A program made the translations under genes and the position numbers. From the NCBI GenBank assembly GCA_944739405.2, contig OX123186.2:92731034-92795033 (forward strand): a stretch of DNA of 64,000 nt, written 5' to 3'. The notes under the pieces were generated by a model. That model made no database searches, was not told where the DNA came from, and saw only the letters and a program-made list of their open reading frames with translations. This document shows, in pieces, positions 44,048-56,643 of the stretch (its first letter is position 1; every line of letters starts with the position of its first letter). The stretch comes from Euclidia mi. Taxonomy: Eukaryota; Arthropoda; Insecta; Lepidoptera; Erebidae.

Positions 44048-45201
44048 TTATGTCTTGATGCTCTGTGTGTTTCTCCACGTCAATGTCATTCTGGAGAAAC
44101 GTAGAAAGCCTCGTAGATATTGGTTCTCATCATCTTCATCTTGCACCAAAAGGGCACTTAGAATACGATGAAATGCCCAATAAATATTTGAATGACCTAA
44201 CCTGTCTTATTACCGTTGCGTCCGGCGTAACAGCTGTGCTTGAAATACATGGGTCGGTACCGGATGACGGCAGGTGACTTGACAGTGTGTAGGCAAGGTA
44301 GGTACGCATTTCCACGCCATGACAAATTCCAACCACGATCGGTCATTCTAACGCTGCCCCGACCCTATAATCCTCAAACTTAACGCAATGAACTTATTGA
44401 GCCATTTGTGATGGAAACCCCAGGCTTATGCAATCCGCATATTTTAAGACGAAGTATTTCTAAACCCTTGTGTGACGTCTCAAGTGATGGGCTAGTTTAT
44501 TCTTTGCTCTAAGAAGCCGGACTTCTAGAGACTATATACGATGACAGCGGTGCGAAGGATTTTCGCAACGCCTAAACCTAATACGATATAAAATACTACA
44601 AATATAATATAAGCTAAACTTTTAATGGTGTAGGTATTTATTTACAATATATTGTGTTAGTTGTAAGTAGATTATGATATAATGTTCTGTCAAATGTGTT
44701 TAGACTAGAAAACGGACGTCAACGCAAAAATCTTGGATGTAACCGAGATCGAGAGTTAGGACGATGACGAGTAGAATAATATTATAGATCGTATATAAAT
44801 ATTCATAACATGATTGTGTAAGAGAGAAAAAGTTTAATCTGCTTCTAAAAAAGTGATACAGCTATATTTGTGAATTTCTATTGCTTTCTGTATCGAAATA
44901 CTCATATTTACTATAATTAGTTACTAATTGTTAAAATATTATTCATCTAATATATACTTGTGTGAAGTCTAAATATATATTTTTTATAAAATCTGTCCTA
45001 CCGCACTTTGAGAAAACTTTTTCATAACATTTAGTTCTGATTTAAAGCTGTAAATAAATAATATTTGTCGACATTGCAAACTTTTGCTGCAACGTCTGAC
45101 ATCAAAATGTATGACGCACGGACCCTAATTTAGATACTAGCCATATAGGAATCTAACGAGAAAACATTTTTTTAACTCTATAGAGCTTTATATAATTGCA
45201 G

Positions 45202-45476
45202 GTAGCGCACATTTCATATGTTCGCAACGAGGCAAGCAAATGCTTCTTTTGAATGGCTACAAATTCTACCGTCACCGCTCTCTCAAGAAGAAAGATGGAA
45301 GGTGGAGGTCAAGATGGATGTATACATTACATTGTAGTAAGGGATGCAAAGCGTGTGCATGGGCTACATAAGATAATAAAATCATAAAAGCTAACTGTAA
45401 TCATAATCATACACCTTCAGGAGAAATGCTGTGCACTTCTAATGTATTGGATATCCTCTCATCCGTTAATAAGTAA
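45202..45476 (+). pseudogene. E13b: FLYWCH exon with lost Cys ligand and nonsense codon (unit beta)
   Basis: Almost identical to E13. The first Cys codon of MCTLH is TAT (Tyr), KAYAWTT is KACAWAT, and GAA is replaced by a TAA at 45369-45371, before the H-x-H. The rest of the frame to the old stop (45474-45476) is open. Acceptor and phase are intact, so a truncated, non-zinc-binding product could still be spliced. Confidence 0.9.
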
Positions 45477-45480
45477 CTGG

Positions 45481-45730
45481 ACTGCCTTCGTGGCCCAGAG
45501 GATAGCGTATGCGTTTGCTGATCGTAAGGTCCCGGGTTCGATTCTCGAGTCGGGAAAAACTGTTACTGAGTTTTCACTAGTAGCACGGAATCTGGCTGTG
45601 TGCTCGTTAATGGTAATAGGCTCGCCCCCATTACGTGGAACCTAACATTCATAACAAGGCGAAATGTGCATGTAATATAACACGTCTTTCTACCGCTTCA
45701 GGATACAGGCGCGACTACATAAAAAGAAAG
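45481..45730 (+). mobile_element. tRNA-derived SINE, copy in unit beta
   Basis: Paralogous to 24861-25110: same position four bases after the exon stop, same head and tail. Inherited with the segmental duplication rather than inserted twice. Confidence 0.8.
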
Positions 45731-46419
45731 TAATCAGTAAGATATTGTGTATAGTCTTGTGTAATGTAGATAGCTATAATGCGAAAGTCGAAGTGATTCT
45801 TCAACTCTTCTTCAATAAAAGTAGCTGATTCTAGATGTAGGTACTTAACATATAAACAACACAAAAAATTGTATCGTAGTTTTAGTTTTATTGTAAAGTA
45901 ATTATACGTAATTAAGAACAATGAAGAGGCATAATTCTCATAAATAAATTTGCATTCAAAATGCAGTTTCGATCTAATGTCAGTGTCATACTCATGTCAA
46001 AAATGGTAATTCTCTTGACATTAAATTAGCAGAATAAAAGATTCAGATTCAATTCAAAATATAATCTCGTTTCGTTCAAAATATAATTTCAATGTCATAT
46101 AAAATACGAGATATGGCCTTCACTGACTTCTATAATATATATAATCTTTAATTGATTCTGACGCCGCAGATCCTCTACCTACTATATATGTTTTTCCTTT
46201 TGAATGTAGTGGCTTAGGTATTTACAACCGAGTATTTAAATACTTTTAGTTGTAGGTAGATCAAGCTAATCGATGGGTCCTACGTATAAGGGCCAAACTA
46301 ACAATTTGACAATTTTGACTTTTTTATGATAAACGCATCCTATCGATATGATTAATCGTGTGAGCTATTAATAAAACTTGTAAAATTTGTAAAATTTTGA
46401 GAGGTAGTAGAGCCTTGCT

Positions 46420-46700
46420 GATTTCAGCATGTATGGGCCGGCTCGACCGGGGAAGTACTACCCTCTCACAGTAAAACGACGTAAAGTAACAGTACCTAAG
46501 CTGTTGCGTTTCGTTCGGTGAGTGAGAGGGCCGGAGGCCCTATCCCCTATTCCTTCTCCCTCATCCCACTCCTCATCCTTTCCCATCCCCAAGGGGTGGC
46601 AACGCACTTGTGACTCCTGTGGTGTTGTTTGTGTCCATGGGCGGCGGTAATTGCTAACCATCAGGCAATCCGTCTGCTCGTTTGCCGCCTATTACAATAA
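46420..46700 (+). mobile_element. Short retroposon inside the Sola-like element
   Basis: Contains CGGCTCGACCGGGGAAGTAC, GGCGGCGGTAATTGCTAACC, ATCAGGCAATCCGTCTGCTC and GTTTGCCGCCTATTACAATA with a following A run. This is a familiar lepidopteran non-LTR 3' end. Ends approximate. Confidence 0.6.
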
Positions 46701-46939
46701 AAAAAAAACTGCATGGAAACGCGACTTCTTATTAAAGTATAACGGCATATGTAGCGTGAATTGAAACGTATAAGGTCCAAAGAGTAATTTGAGACTTATA
46801 CGCGGGGAGTTCCCGCGCGTTTGTTTATTGTTTGGGCCAATCGGCTAGTTTGACACTTATACGTCAGACGGAGCAACGGCCGCGCTGTGATCAATACAAA
46901 ATCTCATTACTGTGTTTTAGTGTTACAATTTAGATTAAT

Positions 46940-49659
46940 AACTGAAAGATGATGCATCCAAGTATCGTGCTAAGTTTAGTAGAAGTCAGAATTTAGTGAA
47001 TTTAGCATTAGAAAATGAAAATAGTAGTGCTCAGAGAAACGACTTAGGTTATGAAAACGACGATTTTATAGAAAATAACGATTGTGACCTTTGTATGTAT
47101 TAAAAATATATATCTACAGACTAGTAAATGTTTAAATCTTGATTAGTTATTCTTTGATTAACAAATTAACTGAAATTACACGACTTTTTAGAATGAATAG
47201 CCAATAAGGTACATTAGCCCTTAAACGTGTTTTATTCTAAAAAAATACACTTACGCCCTACAATATTATTTCTTACTTTGGGCCTGTTAATATGTATAGC
47301 AAGGGTTCAAATAATATCGGATAAAATATTTGTCCAGAATATGCCAAACTATAATAACACAGGCCCAGAAAAAAAGTACCTTGCGCGAAAGACCAGACCA
47401 CCTGAATTTTATGTTTTCGGGGTCGCTGAGTCCGAATATGGTGCCAGAATAGCGAAATAGCGAAGTTGGTTCGCGTTTTTTCAGGAATCAACAACTTACT
47501 ATATTTAAAATACTTGACATACAATACTACGGTCCAATCTTACTTTGTATTGTGTTTTCAGCATCTCCTTTACCATTTGGAGCCAGTAAGATTTATTAGA
47601 AAATTGCAGTTTAAGTTTACTCAAAGATATATGTTTTTAAAATGATCTATCTCAACAAGAAAAACAAAATGATACAGAATTAGAAAATTCTACTTTGGTC
47701 GAATCTGCTAGCATGTTTATTTCAAATAGTAAACTAACTAAACCCCATGAAAAAGGTACCCATAGCAACAATCGTGAAAAAGAAAACAATACAGATTTAT
47801 ATTCTAACTGTCTTTCAGTACAAGAAACTAATGATTACAGTTATGTGCCAATAGTTAGCAGTTCATCAATCGTAATAACAAACAATTTGTTCTAATCTGT
47901 CAGGCAAAGGTGTTTTTGAACCTTCAGTGGAACATCAGAGTGAAGAATCGATTCAAAATACTGTACTATTGGATGATAATGATATGCGCGATATTGATAA
48001 TGTGACTCCAATTCCATCATCTAATTACAGTTCTTTTGGTGAAGAAGAACCTATTTCCTCAGCACCATCGCTGTTATCAAATGCATCTGCATCATCTCCT
48101 GTTTCACAGTATTATTCATCAACTGATGTTTCAACTCCTACACGGCCCAAAAAAAGAAAATTTACTAAAAAAAGAGACAGTGGAAGATTGCGAGACCATT
48201 TTCGAAATGAGTGGATAGATTCGAAAAGAAAGAAACTTAAAAATTCTGGGCAAGCTTATACCAGTAGAAATGGCAAGTTAAGGGATGGGAAAAAAATCGG
48301 TGAGCCATGTCAAAGCACATGTAAACTGAAGTGTTTCGAAAAACTTGATGAAGGCACAAGGACTGCTATATTTAATCAATTTTGGATGATTGAAGATCAT
48401 TCTGAACAATATAACTTTATTGTTAACTATGTAGTAAGAATAAATAAAAAAAGAACTGTTACGGTGAATCACGAAGATCATACACGTATGTCTATCATTT
48501 GCCTATTACTCAAAATAATCAAAAGACGAAACTAGTGGTATGCAAGACGATGTTTTTAAATACTATTAGTTGTGGGCCAAAAATGATAAGAACAGCAATG
48601 AATAAGTTTTCTGCTACAAATAGGCTCACTCTGGTTGATAACAGAGGTCGACATGAGCACCATAAAACCTCTGGTGATGCAGTAATGATCAAAAGTGTGC
48701 TGGACCACGTCAAGTCATTTGAACCGGTCGATTCACATTATTGTAGTAAAGACAGTAATAAACTTTATTAAGAGGGCTCTTTAAGTTTTATCCGCTTATT
48801 TAAATTATACAAAGAATGCTATGATCCAACTAAATATGGTAATAAATGTGAGTCGTTAAGGCAATACAGGGATATAGTTAAAAAAAATATTAATGTATCA
48901 TTTCACCAGCCTAAAAAAGATCAATGTCATGTTTGCCATTCTTTCAAAAACGGTCCTGTGACTCCAGAATATAAAATAAATTTGGATAATCATATAATTA
49001 ACAAAAATCTGGCTAGATCTTTAAAAGAAAAGGATAAACGTGATTCACAAAATGACACGAAAATTTTCTGCGCTACTTTTGATTTGCAAAAAGTGTTGTT
49101 GTCCCCAAGTGGTGAGATTAGTCTATTTTATTACAGCAGGAGGTTGAAAGTATAATATAACTTATCAGTTTTTGATATTTGGAACTTAATTGGTACCTGT
49201 TACTTATGGAACGAACAAATTGCTATGAAGGGATCGAACGAAATAGCGAGCTGTGTTTATGATATAATTAAATTAAAAAGTCAAGAAGGTTGTAACGACT
49301 TCAGATTTTGGTCAGACAACTGCGCCGGCCAAAACCGGAAACAGGATTATGTTTTTCATGTATCTTTACGCAGCTAAACAGTTTCATTTGTATATAAAAC
49401 ACTCTTTTCTTGAGATAGGCCACACTCAGAATTAAGGCGACTCCATACACGCCACCATTGAACGAGCTTCAAAATATAAAAAATATTTAAAAAACTCAGA
49501 AGGACAAAAAATCAGATACAACCTTTTAAGAAGAAAGACTTGCTCGATTTATGTCGAAAAAATATTATGCCACCTCCATACCACAGTTATTATGAGAATT
49601 TAGTAACATCTAATGACATTGTGACTACGAATTATAGTGAAAATGAAGACAATCAGTAA
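46940..49659 (+). pseudogene. Transposase-like gene of the Sola-like element, broken
   Basis: Pieces in order: ASKYRAKFSRSQNLVNLALE (46957-); an acidic Ser-rich part (47927-48160); a basic region RPKKRKFTKKRDSGRLRDHF; CQSTCKLKCFEKL (Cys-rich); SHYCSKDSNKLY; DQCHVCHSF; FCATFDLQKVLLSPSGEISL; WSDNCAGQNRKQDY (acidic catalytic-type motif, about 49310); and a C-terminal KKDLLDLCRKN.MPPPYHSYY ending at 49659. At least four frame breaks or stops separate them. Some gaps near the start may be introns. The full set of motifs resembles a widespread insect transposase family containing DNCxGQN, but no enzyme can be made from this copy. Confidence 0.7.
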
Positions 49660-50723
49660 TTTTTCACTTATTAATGAGTAAGGCTGATTTTGGACATTTT
49701 ACTACTTGATTGTACCATTGACATTTTTATTTTTGTTTAATCCAGTTAGGATTTTATTTTTGTTAAGTTTTTTGTGATTTTTTGAGAAAATAATAATGTG
49801 AAGTACATTTATTTTTATAACTTTATTACGTGATTTTGTTAATCAAACTAAGATATTAAGTTTTTTTTTTGTTAATTATTCTTAGGTAGATAATACCTAA
49901 AAACCATTGAGTACGGGTCCATAATTGTAGTTTAAAGCAACTTAAATTTTTGTTTCAATAAATGATTAAAACTATTGTGATTACCTAACTGAAAACACAG
50001 TTAGTAGGTTAGATTCTAAAACGTATAAGTGTCAATGTGATTTAATTATCTAAATATCCAAATGTCTTTTATTATTATTAATTAATTATCAACTGCTTCA
50101 GTCTTTAATTGATTTCATGAGCAAAAATATTTAAAAATATTTATTTTATGCAACTTAGCATAATACAAGTATATTGGCCAATTTGAAACATTGGCCCTTT
50201 TATGGTGTTTTTAAATACAAATAATTTTAACAAAAACTTACGTAAAAGGGCCAAAACGCAGTAAAAAAAACTGTTTAATATATATAAAACAGTGTAGTAT
50301 ATATATAAGTAGGACAATTGTCTTAGTAAACAAGCAAAGTTTCATAAATTTCGGTTTTATCAATCTTAAGTTATAGCAAGTTTAAACTTTGGAAGCCTCT
50401 CCTGTAAAGTTGTCATTTTGCATTTTGGCCCTTATACGTAGGACCCATCGTAATATTCCGATGCTTTTGATGTTCTTATTTGCTAACTGCCAAAGTGTAT
50501 CGAAATACGTGGTCGCGAAGAAAGTCGTATTAAGTAGTCTAAGTTGTATTACTATGGCAATCAAGCGCTAACAATAATAAAAATGAGGGACGCATGCCAC
50601 CTGTCTGGACTTAAAAATGAACTTCGGGCTCCGAGGTCTAGGATGCAACGCTATGACGATAATGAGTTTTAAGTAGATTAGGTATTCTGTAGATCGTGTA
50701 TTAATATTTATAATATTATATGT

Positions 50724-50930
50724 CATCATCATCAGCCTTTAGCTGTCCACTGCTGGACTAGGCCTCTCCTTTGAAAGGAGGAATTGGCCGACTATACCAC
50801 GCTGGCCAAACGGGTTGGTATAGGGTTTGTATCAAGTTTTCCTTCTCTTACAGTGCTGTTCTCTGCATAATATGCTCCCGCTGTCGGCTCTTACGACACC
50901 CATAAGATGATATGGGGTGGTGATATTCCG
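50724..50930 (-). mobile_element. RTE-like LINE 3' fragment with 14-bp target duplication
   Basis: ATAATATTATATGT flanks it at 50710-50723 and 50931-50944. It begins CATCATCATCAGCC and has CCACTGCTGGACTAGGCC. Unit alpha has the empty site (ATTTATAATGTAAGAG, near 25980-25995). Confidence 0.88.
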
Positions 50931-51373
50931 ATAATATTATATGTAAGAGTGAATAAAGTTGAAACTCCCACTAAACATAAAAATAAGAATAGCTTTTGAT
51001 GTGCATTTAATTCAATTATAATTCTATTTTTTTATACTTATCTGTATCCAAATACTTATAATTACCTTTATTCGTTATGTTGTTTTAATAATTATTTCAT
51101 TACATATTATTAATGATCTAATATATAACTCTAAAAGTCTAGAAGTTTATTTTCAAATCAAACCTGAACTCTTTCAAAACTTCTAGTTTATTTACAAACT
51201 ATTGATAAATAAAATTTGCCAAAATTGTGGCATTAAATGAAGTTGTAAAACTTTTCACTGTGACATCTGACATTCATCCTGAACGCGTGTGGAGACAAAT
51301 CAGGATACTGGCCATTTAAAAAATATACAGTAAGAATATTCTTAAACTAAATAGATATAATATATATTTGCAG

Positions 51374-51651
51374 TCAACGCACATTTCATATGTTCAGATC
51401 GAGGCAAACAAATGCTTCTTTTGAATGGATACAAATTCTACCGGCACCGGACTACCAAAGGGAAGGATGGATCGTGGCGGTCAAGATGGATGTGTACATT
51501 ACATTGCAGTAAGGGATGCAAAGCGTTTGCGTGGACGACGGCAGATAATACAATTATAAAGGCTGACTGTAATCATAATCATACACCTTCTGGAAAAGTG
51601 CTGTGCACTCCTACTGTTTTGGATATCCTTTCTGCTGTTCAAAATAAGTAA
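51374..51651 (+). CDS. mod(mdg4): E14b: mod(mdg4)-type 3' exon, FLYWCH zinc finger (unit beta)
   Basis: The acceptor TATATTTGCAG ends at 51373, with a phase-1 start (TC, then AAC). About 92 residues: HFICSDRGKQMLLLNGYKFY, a basic linker (KGKDGSWRSRW), MCTLHCSKGC, KAFAWTTADN, CNHNHTPSGK and a tail ending VLDILSAVQNK before TAA at 51649-51651. Spacing is C-x7-C-x18-H-x-H, complete. Close to E13. Its alpha copy (E14) is dead, so this is the only usable version. Confidence 0.9.
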
Positions 51652-52567
51652 CCAGTGAATTCCTACTCGATATTACTAAGAGTTGTGCTGGAAAAGTGGC
51701 TGATGAATTACATTTTGTAAGTTTTAATTTCTTTAGTAGGAGTATTGAATGGCGGGGCTTGATAAAATTTGTAAACGCTATTGAAACTAATTTTAATTTT
51801 TTTAGAATAGGAACTTGAAATATATTGATTACTTGATAATGAAGCATTTATACATGTACGTATGATATAAGTATAACAGGCTCTTTTAATCAAACATTTT
51901 TACGTATTTAGTTCGTGAAACATTAACGTGGAGAAGAGATCTTTTTTATATTTATGATTTTTTTTAATAAGTTTATTGTAATAACACGTTATTACGTGTT
52001 ATAAACATTTATATTTTATGTACATTATATAAATTAAGTACTTAATAAAAACGATATTATTATAGTCTGGGTTGATATTATAATTTACATTGTATGAATT
52101 GAGAATTATCATTTGATATCAATATCCTGGATTTATGAAGAGAATCATGTGTCATGACGGGTCCTTGATATAGGTATACTTCAGAATTTCATTTATTCAT
52201 TTATTCATTACAAAATTAATTTGTGTCGAACATTGTTATAAACCTAAAAAAAATATTTATTTATTACAATAGTACTTTTGATATAAATTTGTGGATTCTC
52301 ATTGAACTAGACAAAGTGATATAATTAATAATATAAAAATAAGATATTAATAATGCACAGGATGTCAATTACAAATGTCAAAAAGAAAAAAAAATGTCAA
52401 AGTCAAACCCAAGAATTTACATCAATAACAACAAGTCAACTTAAAATTACTATTAATAATATGTATCTATATAAATATAAAAATTCATTGCGTTGGAATG
52501 TCATGGTATTCAAAAACATTGGAAAACAAATAGTTGTGATAATAATTGTAAGTATATAAAATCAATG

Positions 52568-55504
52568 TCAATGATGCTTGTCTTTAATGTACTCATCCAC
52601 ACTATAATAAGCTTTCTTTAATAAATAAGCCTTTAATTTGTACTTGAAAATATTATAATTATGTATAGTCTTAAATTCAATTGGCAACTTGTTAAAGAAA
52701 ATAATGGATTGTACGCGTGAGCAGTGCTTGACCACATTTAATTTGTGCTGTATAGAGTTCGGTAAATCTTTTCTTCGAGTTGCTAATCTAGTTGTTCTAT
52801 CCCCTATCGTTTCAAGGTTATTAAGGTTTCTAACCAAATTGACCAGCAGTACAAGAATGTATAGACACGGTGCAGTAAGAATCTGTAGTTCTATGAAGTG
52901 ATCTCGGCATGATTCGGTTTGTTCAATTCGGAGCATAGTCCTAATTGCCCTTTTTTGCATAACAAATGCTGCAGATATATTATACATGAAACTGTTACCC
53001 CAGAACATTATACTGTATCTCAATTTTGATTCTATCAAAGCGAAATAGACTGGACGAATTTGTGACACAGTGAGTTCGTCTCTCAACGTTCGTATAGCGT
53101 AACATGCACTACTTAACGTGTTTGTAATTACTGCAAGTTCTTTCTTCCAATTCAAAAAACAATCAATCTCTACACCTAAAAATTTGAAATTTTCTACTAT
53201 GTCCACTTTATTTTGTAAAGATACCAATTCTAGCACTTGGTTTTGTCTAACAGTGGTTTTAAATAACATGCATTTTGTTTTTTTAATATTTATCATAAGG
53301 TTATTAGCAGAAAACCAGTTTTCAAAAATTGACAACAACTTGTTGATCTTACATTCTAGGTCTTGTATATGTTTACTGGCTATAACCGCACTAGTGTCAT
53401 CAGCAAAAAGAACCAGTCTAATATCCGGCATAATATTTTGAACGAAAGCAGGCAAATCATTTATGAATAATATAAAGAATATGGGGCCCAAAACAGAGCC
53501 CTGCGGCACGCCCTTTTTTATTGTAACTAGGCTAGATTTGGCGCAAGTTTCTTGCCTTTCAACAATTGATTTGATCTCTACATACTGTTTTCTGTTATGC
53601 AAATATGATTTAAACAGCATAAGCAAATTATCCCTGATGCCATAATGCTCTAGTTTCAAAATTAAGAGATCATGATCTACATTATCAGAAGCAGAACTTA
53701 AATCAAGGAATTAGCCCGCAACCTTAAGTCTTTCATTGATATTCCGAACGACACAGTCAATTCATGAATCGATCGCATCCAGAGTACCCACACATTTCTG
53801 GTAGCCAAATTGTTGGCAGTCAATAATTTTTTCAATATTAATACGTTTTACAAGTCTTATTTTTATAATCTTTTCAAATATTTTTGAAAGAACTGGTAAC
53901 AACGATATAGGTCTGTAATTTCCTGGATCTGTTTTTGATCCTTTCTTAAATATTGGAATTATTCGAGCTATTTTACATTGGTCTGGGAATACGCCTTGAG
54001 TTACACATTCATTTATTAGATCAGAAATTGGTGATGCAAGTATGTCAATGTTGTTTTTAAATACAGTTAATGGTAATTCATCGTGACCATACGAGCTTTT
54101 CCCTTCCATACTTTTGACTAGCCTTAGTATCTCCCCCGAAGTGACGGGCTCAAAAATCATACTATTTGATACTTTGATAGTATTGAGGGTGATGTATTCC
54201 ATGGCCCGTATTGTATTTATAGACTGTGGCAATGTGTTGTTTTGAAATTGATCTGATAATACATTTGTAATGTCAGAAGGATTATCTATTATACGGTCAT
54301 CTACTTTTAATATTATGCTATTGTCGGCTAATTTTCTTTTTCTGCAATTGTTAACAATTTTCCAAATTGCTTTACTACTATTTGAGGCAGCACTGATTTG
54401 TTTACTAGCTTGTAGCCTTTTAGCACACCTTATTACCTTTTTATAGAGTCTAAAATACTTTTCGCGGTAGTTCAAAATTGATACGTTGCACTGTGCCTTA
54501 TTAATGGAACCAAGTAGACGTTTCATTTTACTAGACGTCTTAATACCTTTGGTAATCCATCTAGACTTACTTGTGTTATTTATATTTAATTTGATATTTT
54601 TAATAATAAAAGATTTTGAATGCAATTCCTTAAACTTTCTAATAAATGTGTTCACCCCTATATTCCAGTCATGTTCTAACAACTGTTGTCTGAAATTCAT
54701 TGTATTTACTTTGTTATATATCCTTCGTTTAATTACTTTGTATTCCGTATCATTCTTAACATACTGGGTTTTTTCTTACGTCGCAGTGCAGAATAACCCT
54801 GCATGCCCATCTGCTAGGCCATTATGTTCTACTTCTGTACTGAGAATACCGCTAGCCATCGTATTTGTCAATATATTATCTATACATGAGCTAGAGTTAT
54901 TACGTATAAAAGTAGGAGAGTCAATCAAGAACCTAAAACCATAACACCTCAGTAACGATATGAAGGCCTGCTGCTTTTTATCAACTTTAGTGACATCTAT
55001 ATTGAAATCCCCACAAATAAAAGATTGCTTTCTAAATAAATGACGCAAAAGTTGTTCAAGCCTGTCAAGAAATTGTTCAAAGTTATTATTTTTCGGTGTG
55101 CTATAACAACAACAGAAATAGGTATTTGTTTCAACATCTCTGATGCCACAAACCTCAAAGCTTTCAATTTTATATAATTGTTTACATATTTCCAGATCCT
55201 CAACTTGTCTGCTAACATGTGTAAGGATAAGCGTACCACCCCTTTTTTTATTCAGTCTAGTATTATATGCACTCAATGTATAATTTGGTAGGTTCAGTTG
55301 TGTTGCCAATATACTATTTAGAAAATGTTCAGTTATAAATATAAAACTAATTGATTTATCTATATGCCTTAAGTAAATATCTAAATCATCTTTTTTATTG
55401 CTTAATCCACACATATTTTGATGATAGAGAGTAACAGTAGTAGTGTTGCATTCTTTAAGGTGTACAGAATGCGACTCAGTTTCAATAGGATCAGCAACAA
55501 CCAT
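52568..55504 (-). pseudogene. LINE ORF2: endonuclease-reverse transcriptase with three in-frame stops
   Basis: A single reading frame covers the whole region, interrupted only by TAA at 54776-54778, TGA at 53762-53764 and TAA at 53711-53713. Endonuclease part: HQNMCGL, FITEHFL, RGGTLIL, ICGDFNID, CIDNILTN, with ADGHAG where SDH is expected. RT part: YGHDELPL, IARIIPIFKKGS, NYRPISLLPVLSKIFE, FLDLSSASDNVDH, VPQGSVLGPIFFILFINDLP and the catalytic FADDTSAV, then thumb and C-terminal text to 52568. No frameshift was needed, so this copy is young. The stops would block ORF2 translation unless they are read through. Confidence 0.88.
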
Positions 55505-55623
55505 GAAAAAACTGATGTTTAGAAATTATTTCATTATCATTATTATTTTGAACTGTACGTTCTAAACTGATTAATGAAATTAAGTTTTTTATGTTTGTAA
55601 AAATGCACCTTAAGCCTTTATAG

Positions 55624-56643
55624 TTAATATCGCCTAATTAAGCCTTTATAATTTGTAAACATATCATAGGTTAGATTAGCATTGGAGTCCAATATACAAG
55701 TATATTTTTTGTCACAATTATCATAATAAAGTAGGTTATTAAAACATTCCGCACGAGAATTGTACATTATTCTATGATTATGCAGTTTAAATGTAGGTAA
55801 GCATATTATAGTATTTGTGTGATAATTGTCCATACAAACTTTTTTAACTAATTCTACAAGTTTACTATAGTCCCTTGATGTATTAAAATCTTCTTCACCT
55901 ATCATAATAATACAGTAGTCTTCCTCGGTAAATGTTTCCAATTTGGTGTTTATTCCATTAAGCATTTTCTCCAAACCACAATATGATTTGATGTAATGAC
56001 ATATTTCAAAATGAGTGTAGAATTGTTCCTCAGCAATGGATAAAATTTTACTATCGGACCTCGTGCTTATTATAGCTATTTTTCTTCTTTTGTTTTGTGT
56101 CTGTACAATAGGTAACTTTGTGGTATATTCATTATGTTTCATGTTTTGTAAACTATTGTTAGTCATCTCATTAAGTACCTGAGAAGTGTCATCAACAGAC
56201 TGTACCAAATCTGTAACTTTGCTATTTCTTTTCTTGTAGGCGCTGAATTCAATTTCGCTTTCGGTCGAATTTCTCTTCTCTCTCTTTCTCTTTCGCTCAC
56301 TGCTAGTGGGTGTCAAGCTGTCACTAGAATATCCAAGTTTTTTATAAAGGTCTATGGTGTTTTTATACTTCCCAAGCGCCATTTTTAGATGTTTATTTTC
56401 CAATGAAAAGTTATCTATTTCTTGATTGGCTGATTCAAGCTTCGACGTTAAGTCTTGTATTTGACAATTGAGTTGTTTAATAGTTTCCTCGAAAGAGTCT
56501 TCCTCCAGATTAATAGGAGAGGTATCCAACAACGTTTGATTGGATAAATTGTGCAATGAGATGGTTTTTTTTAGTTTCCGTAAGGTGATATTTTCAGATG
56601 CCATATCGATTGACAAACATAATAAATTATTGTTCAATTCCAA
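55624..56643 (-). CDS. LINE ORF1: coiled-coil protein, intact frame
   Basis: 339 residues from ATG at 56643. An N-terminal part with a coiled-coil-like heptad stretch (residues about 50-95, QLNCQIQDLTSKLESANQEI) is followed by a basic segment (SERKRKREKR, about 120). The C-terminal half (about 185-339) contains KIAIISTRSD, EDYCIIMIGEEDF and a DSNANLTYDMF-like end. Position, coiled coil and basic patch fit an ORF1 RNA-binding protein. The C-terminal half could be a degenerate SGNH/esterase-like domain as found in CR1 ORF1, but I cannot confirm the catalytic residues. Confidence 0.75.
   Translation of the reverse strand: MELNNNLLCLSIDMASENITLRKLKKTISLHNLSNQTLLDTSPINLEEDSFEETIKQLNCQIQDLTSKLESANQEIDNFSLENKHLKMALGKYKNTIDLYKKLGYSSDSLTPTSSERKRKREKRNSTESEIEFSAYKKRNSKVTDLVQSVDDTSQVLNEMTNNSLQNMKHNEYTTKLPIVQTQNKRRKIAIISTRSDSKILSIAEEQFYTHFEICHYIKSYCGLEKMLNGINTKLETFTEEDYCIIMIGEEDFNTSRDYSKLVELVKKVCMDNYHTNTIICLPTFKLHNHRIMYNSRAECFNNLLYYDNCDKKYTCILDSNANLTYDMFTNYKGLIRRY

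Larger units (their letters stand above)
46271..50450 (+). mobile_element. 4.2-kb DNA transposon with TIRs and TAAT duplication (Sola-like)
   Basis: Ends are CGATGGGTCCTACGTATAAG and its exact inverted match CTTATACGTAGGACCCATCG, extended by GGGCCAAA. TAAT lies on both sides (46267-46270, 50451-50454). Unit alpha has the uninterrupted site (AGCTAATATAC, about 25660-25670), which proves the boundaries. It carries a degenerate transposase-like gene. The 4-bp duplication and the protein style fit the Sola superfamily as I remember it; the superfamily assignment is tentative. Confidence 0.85.
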
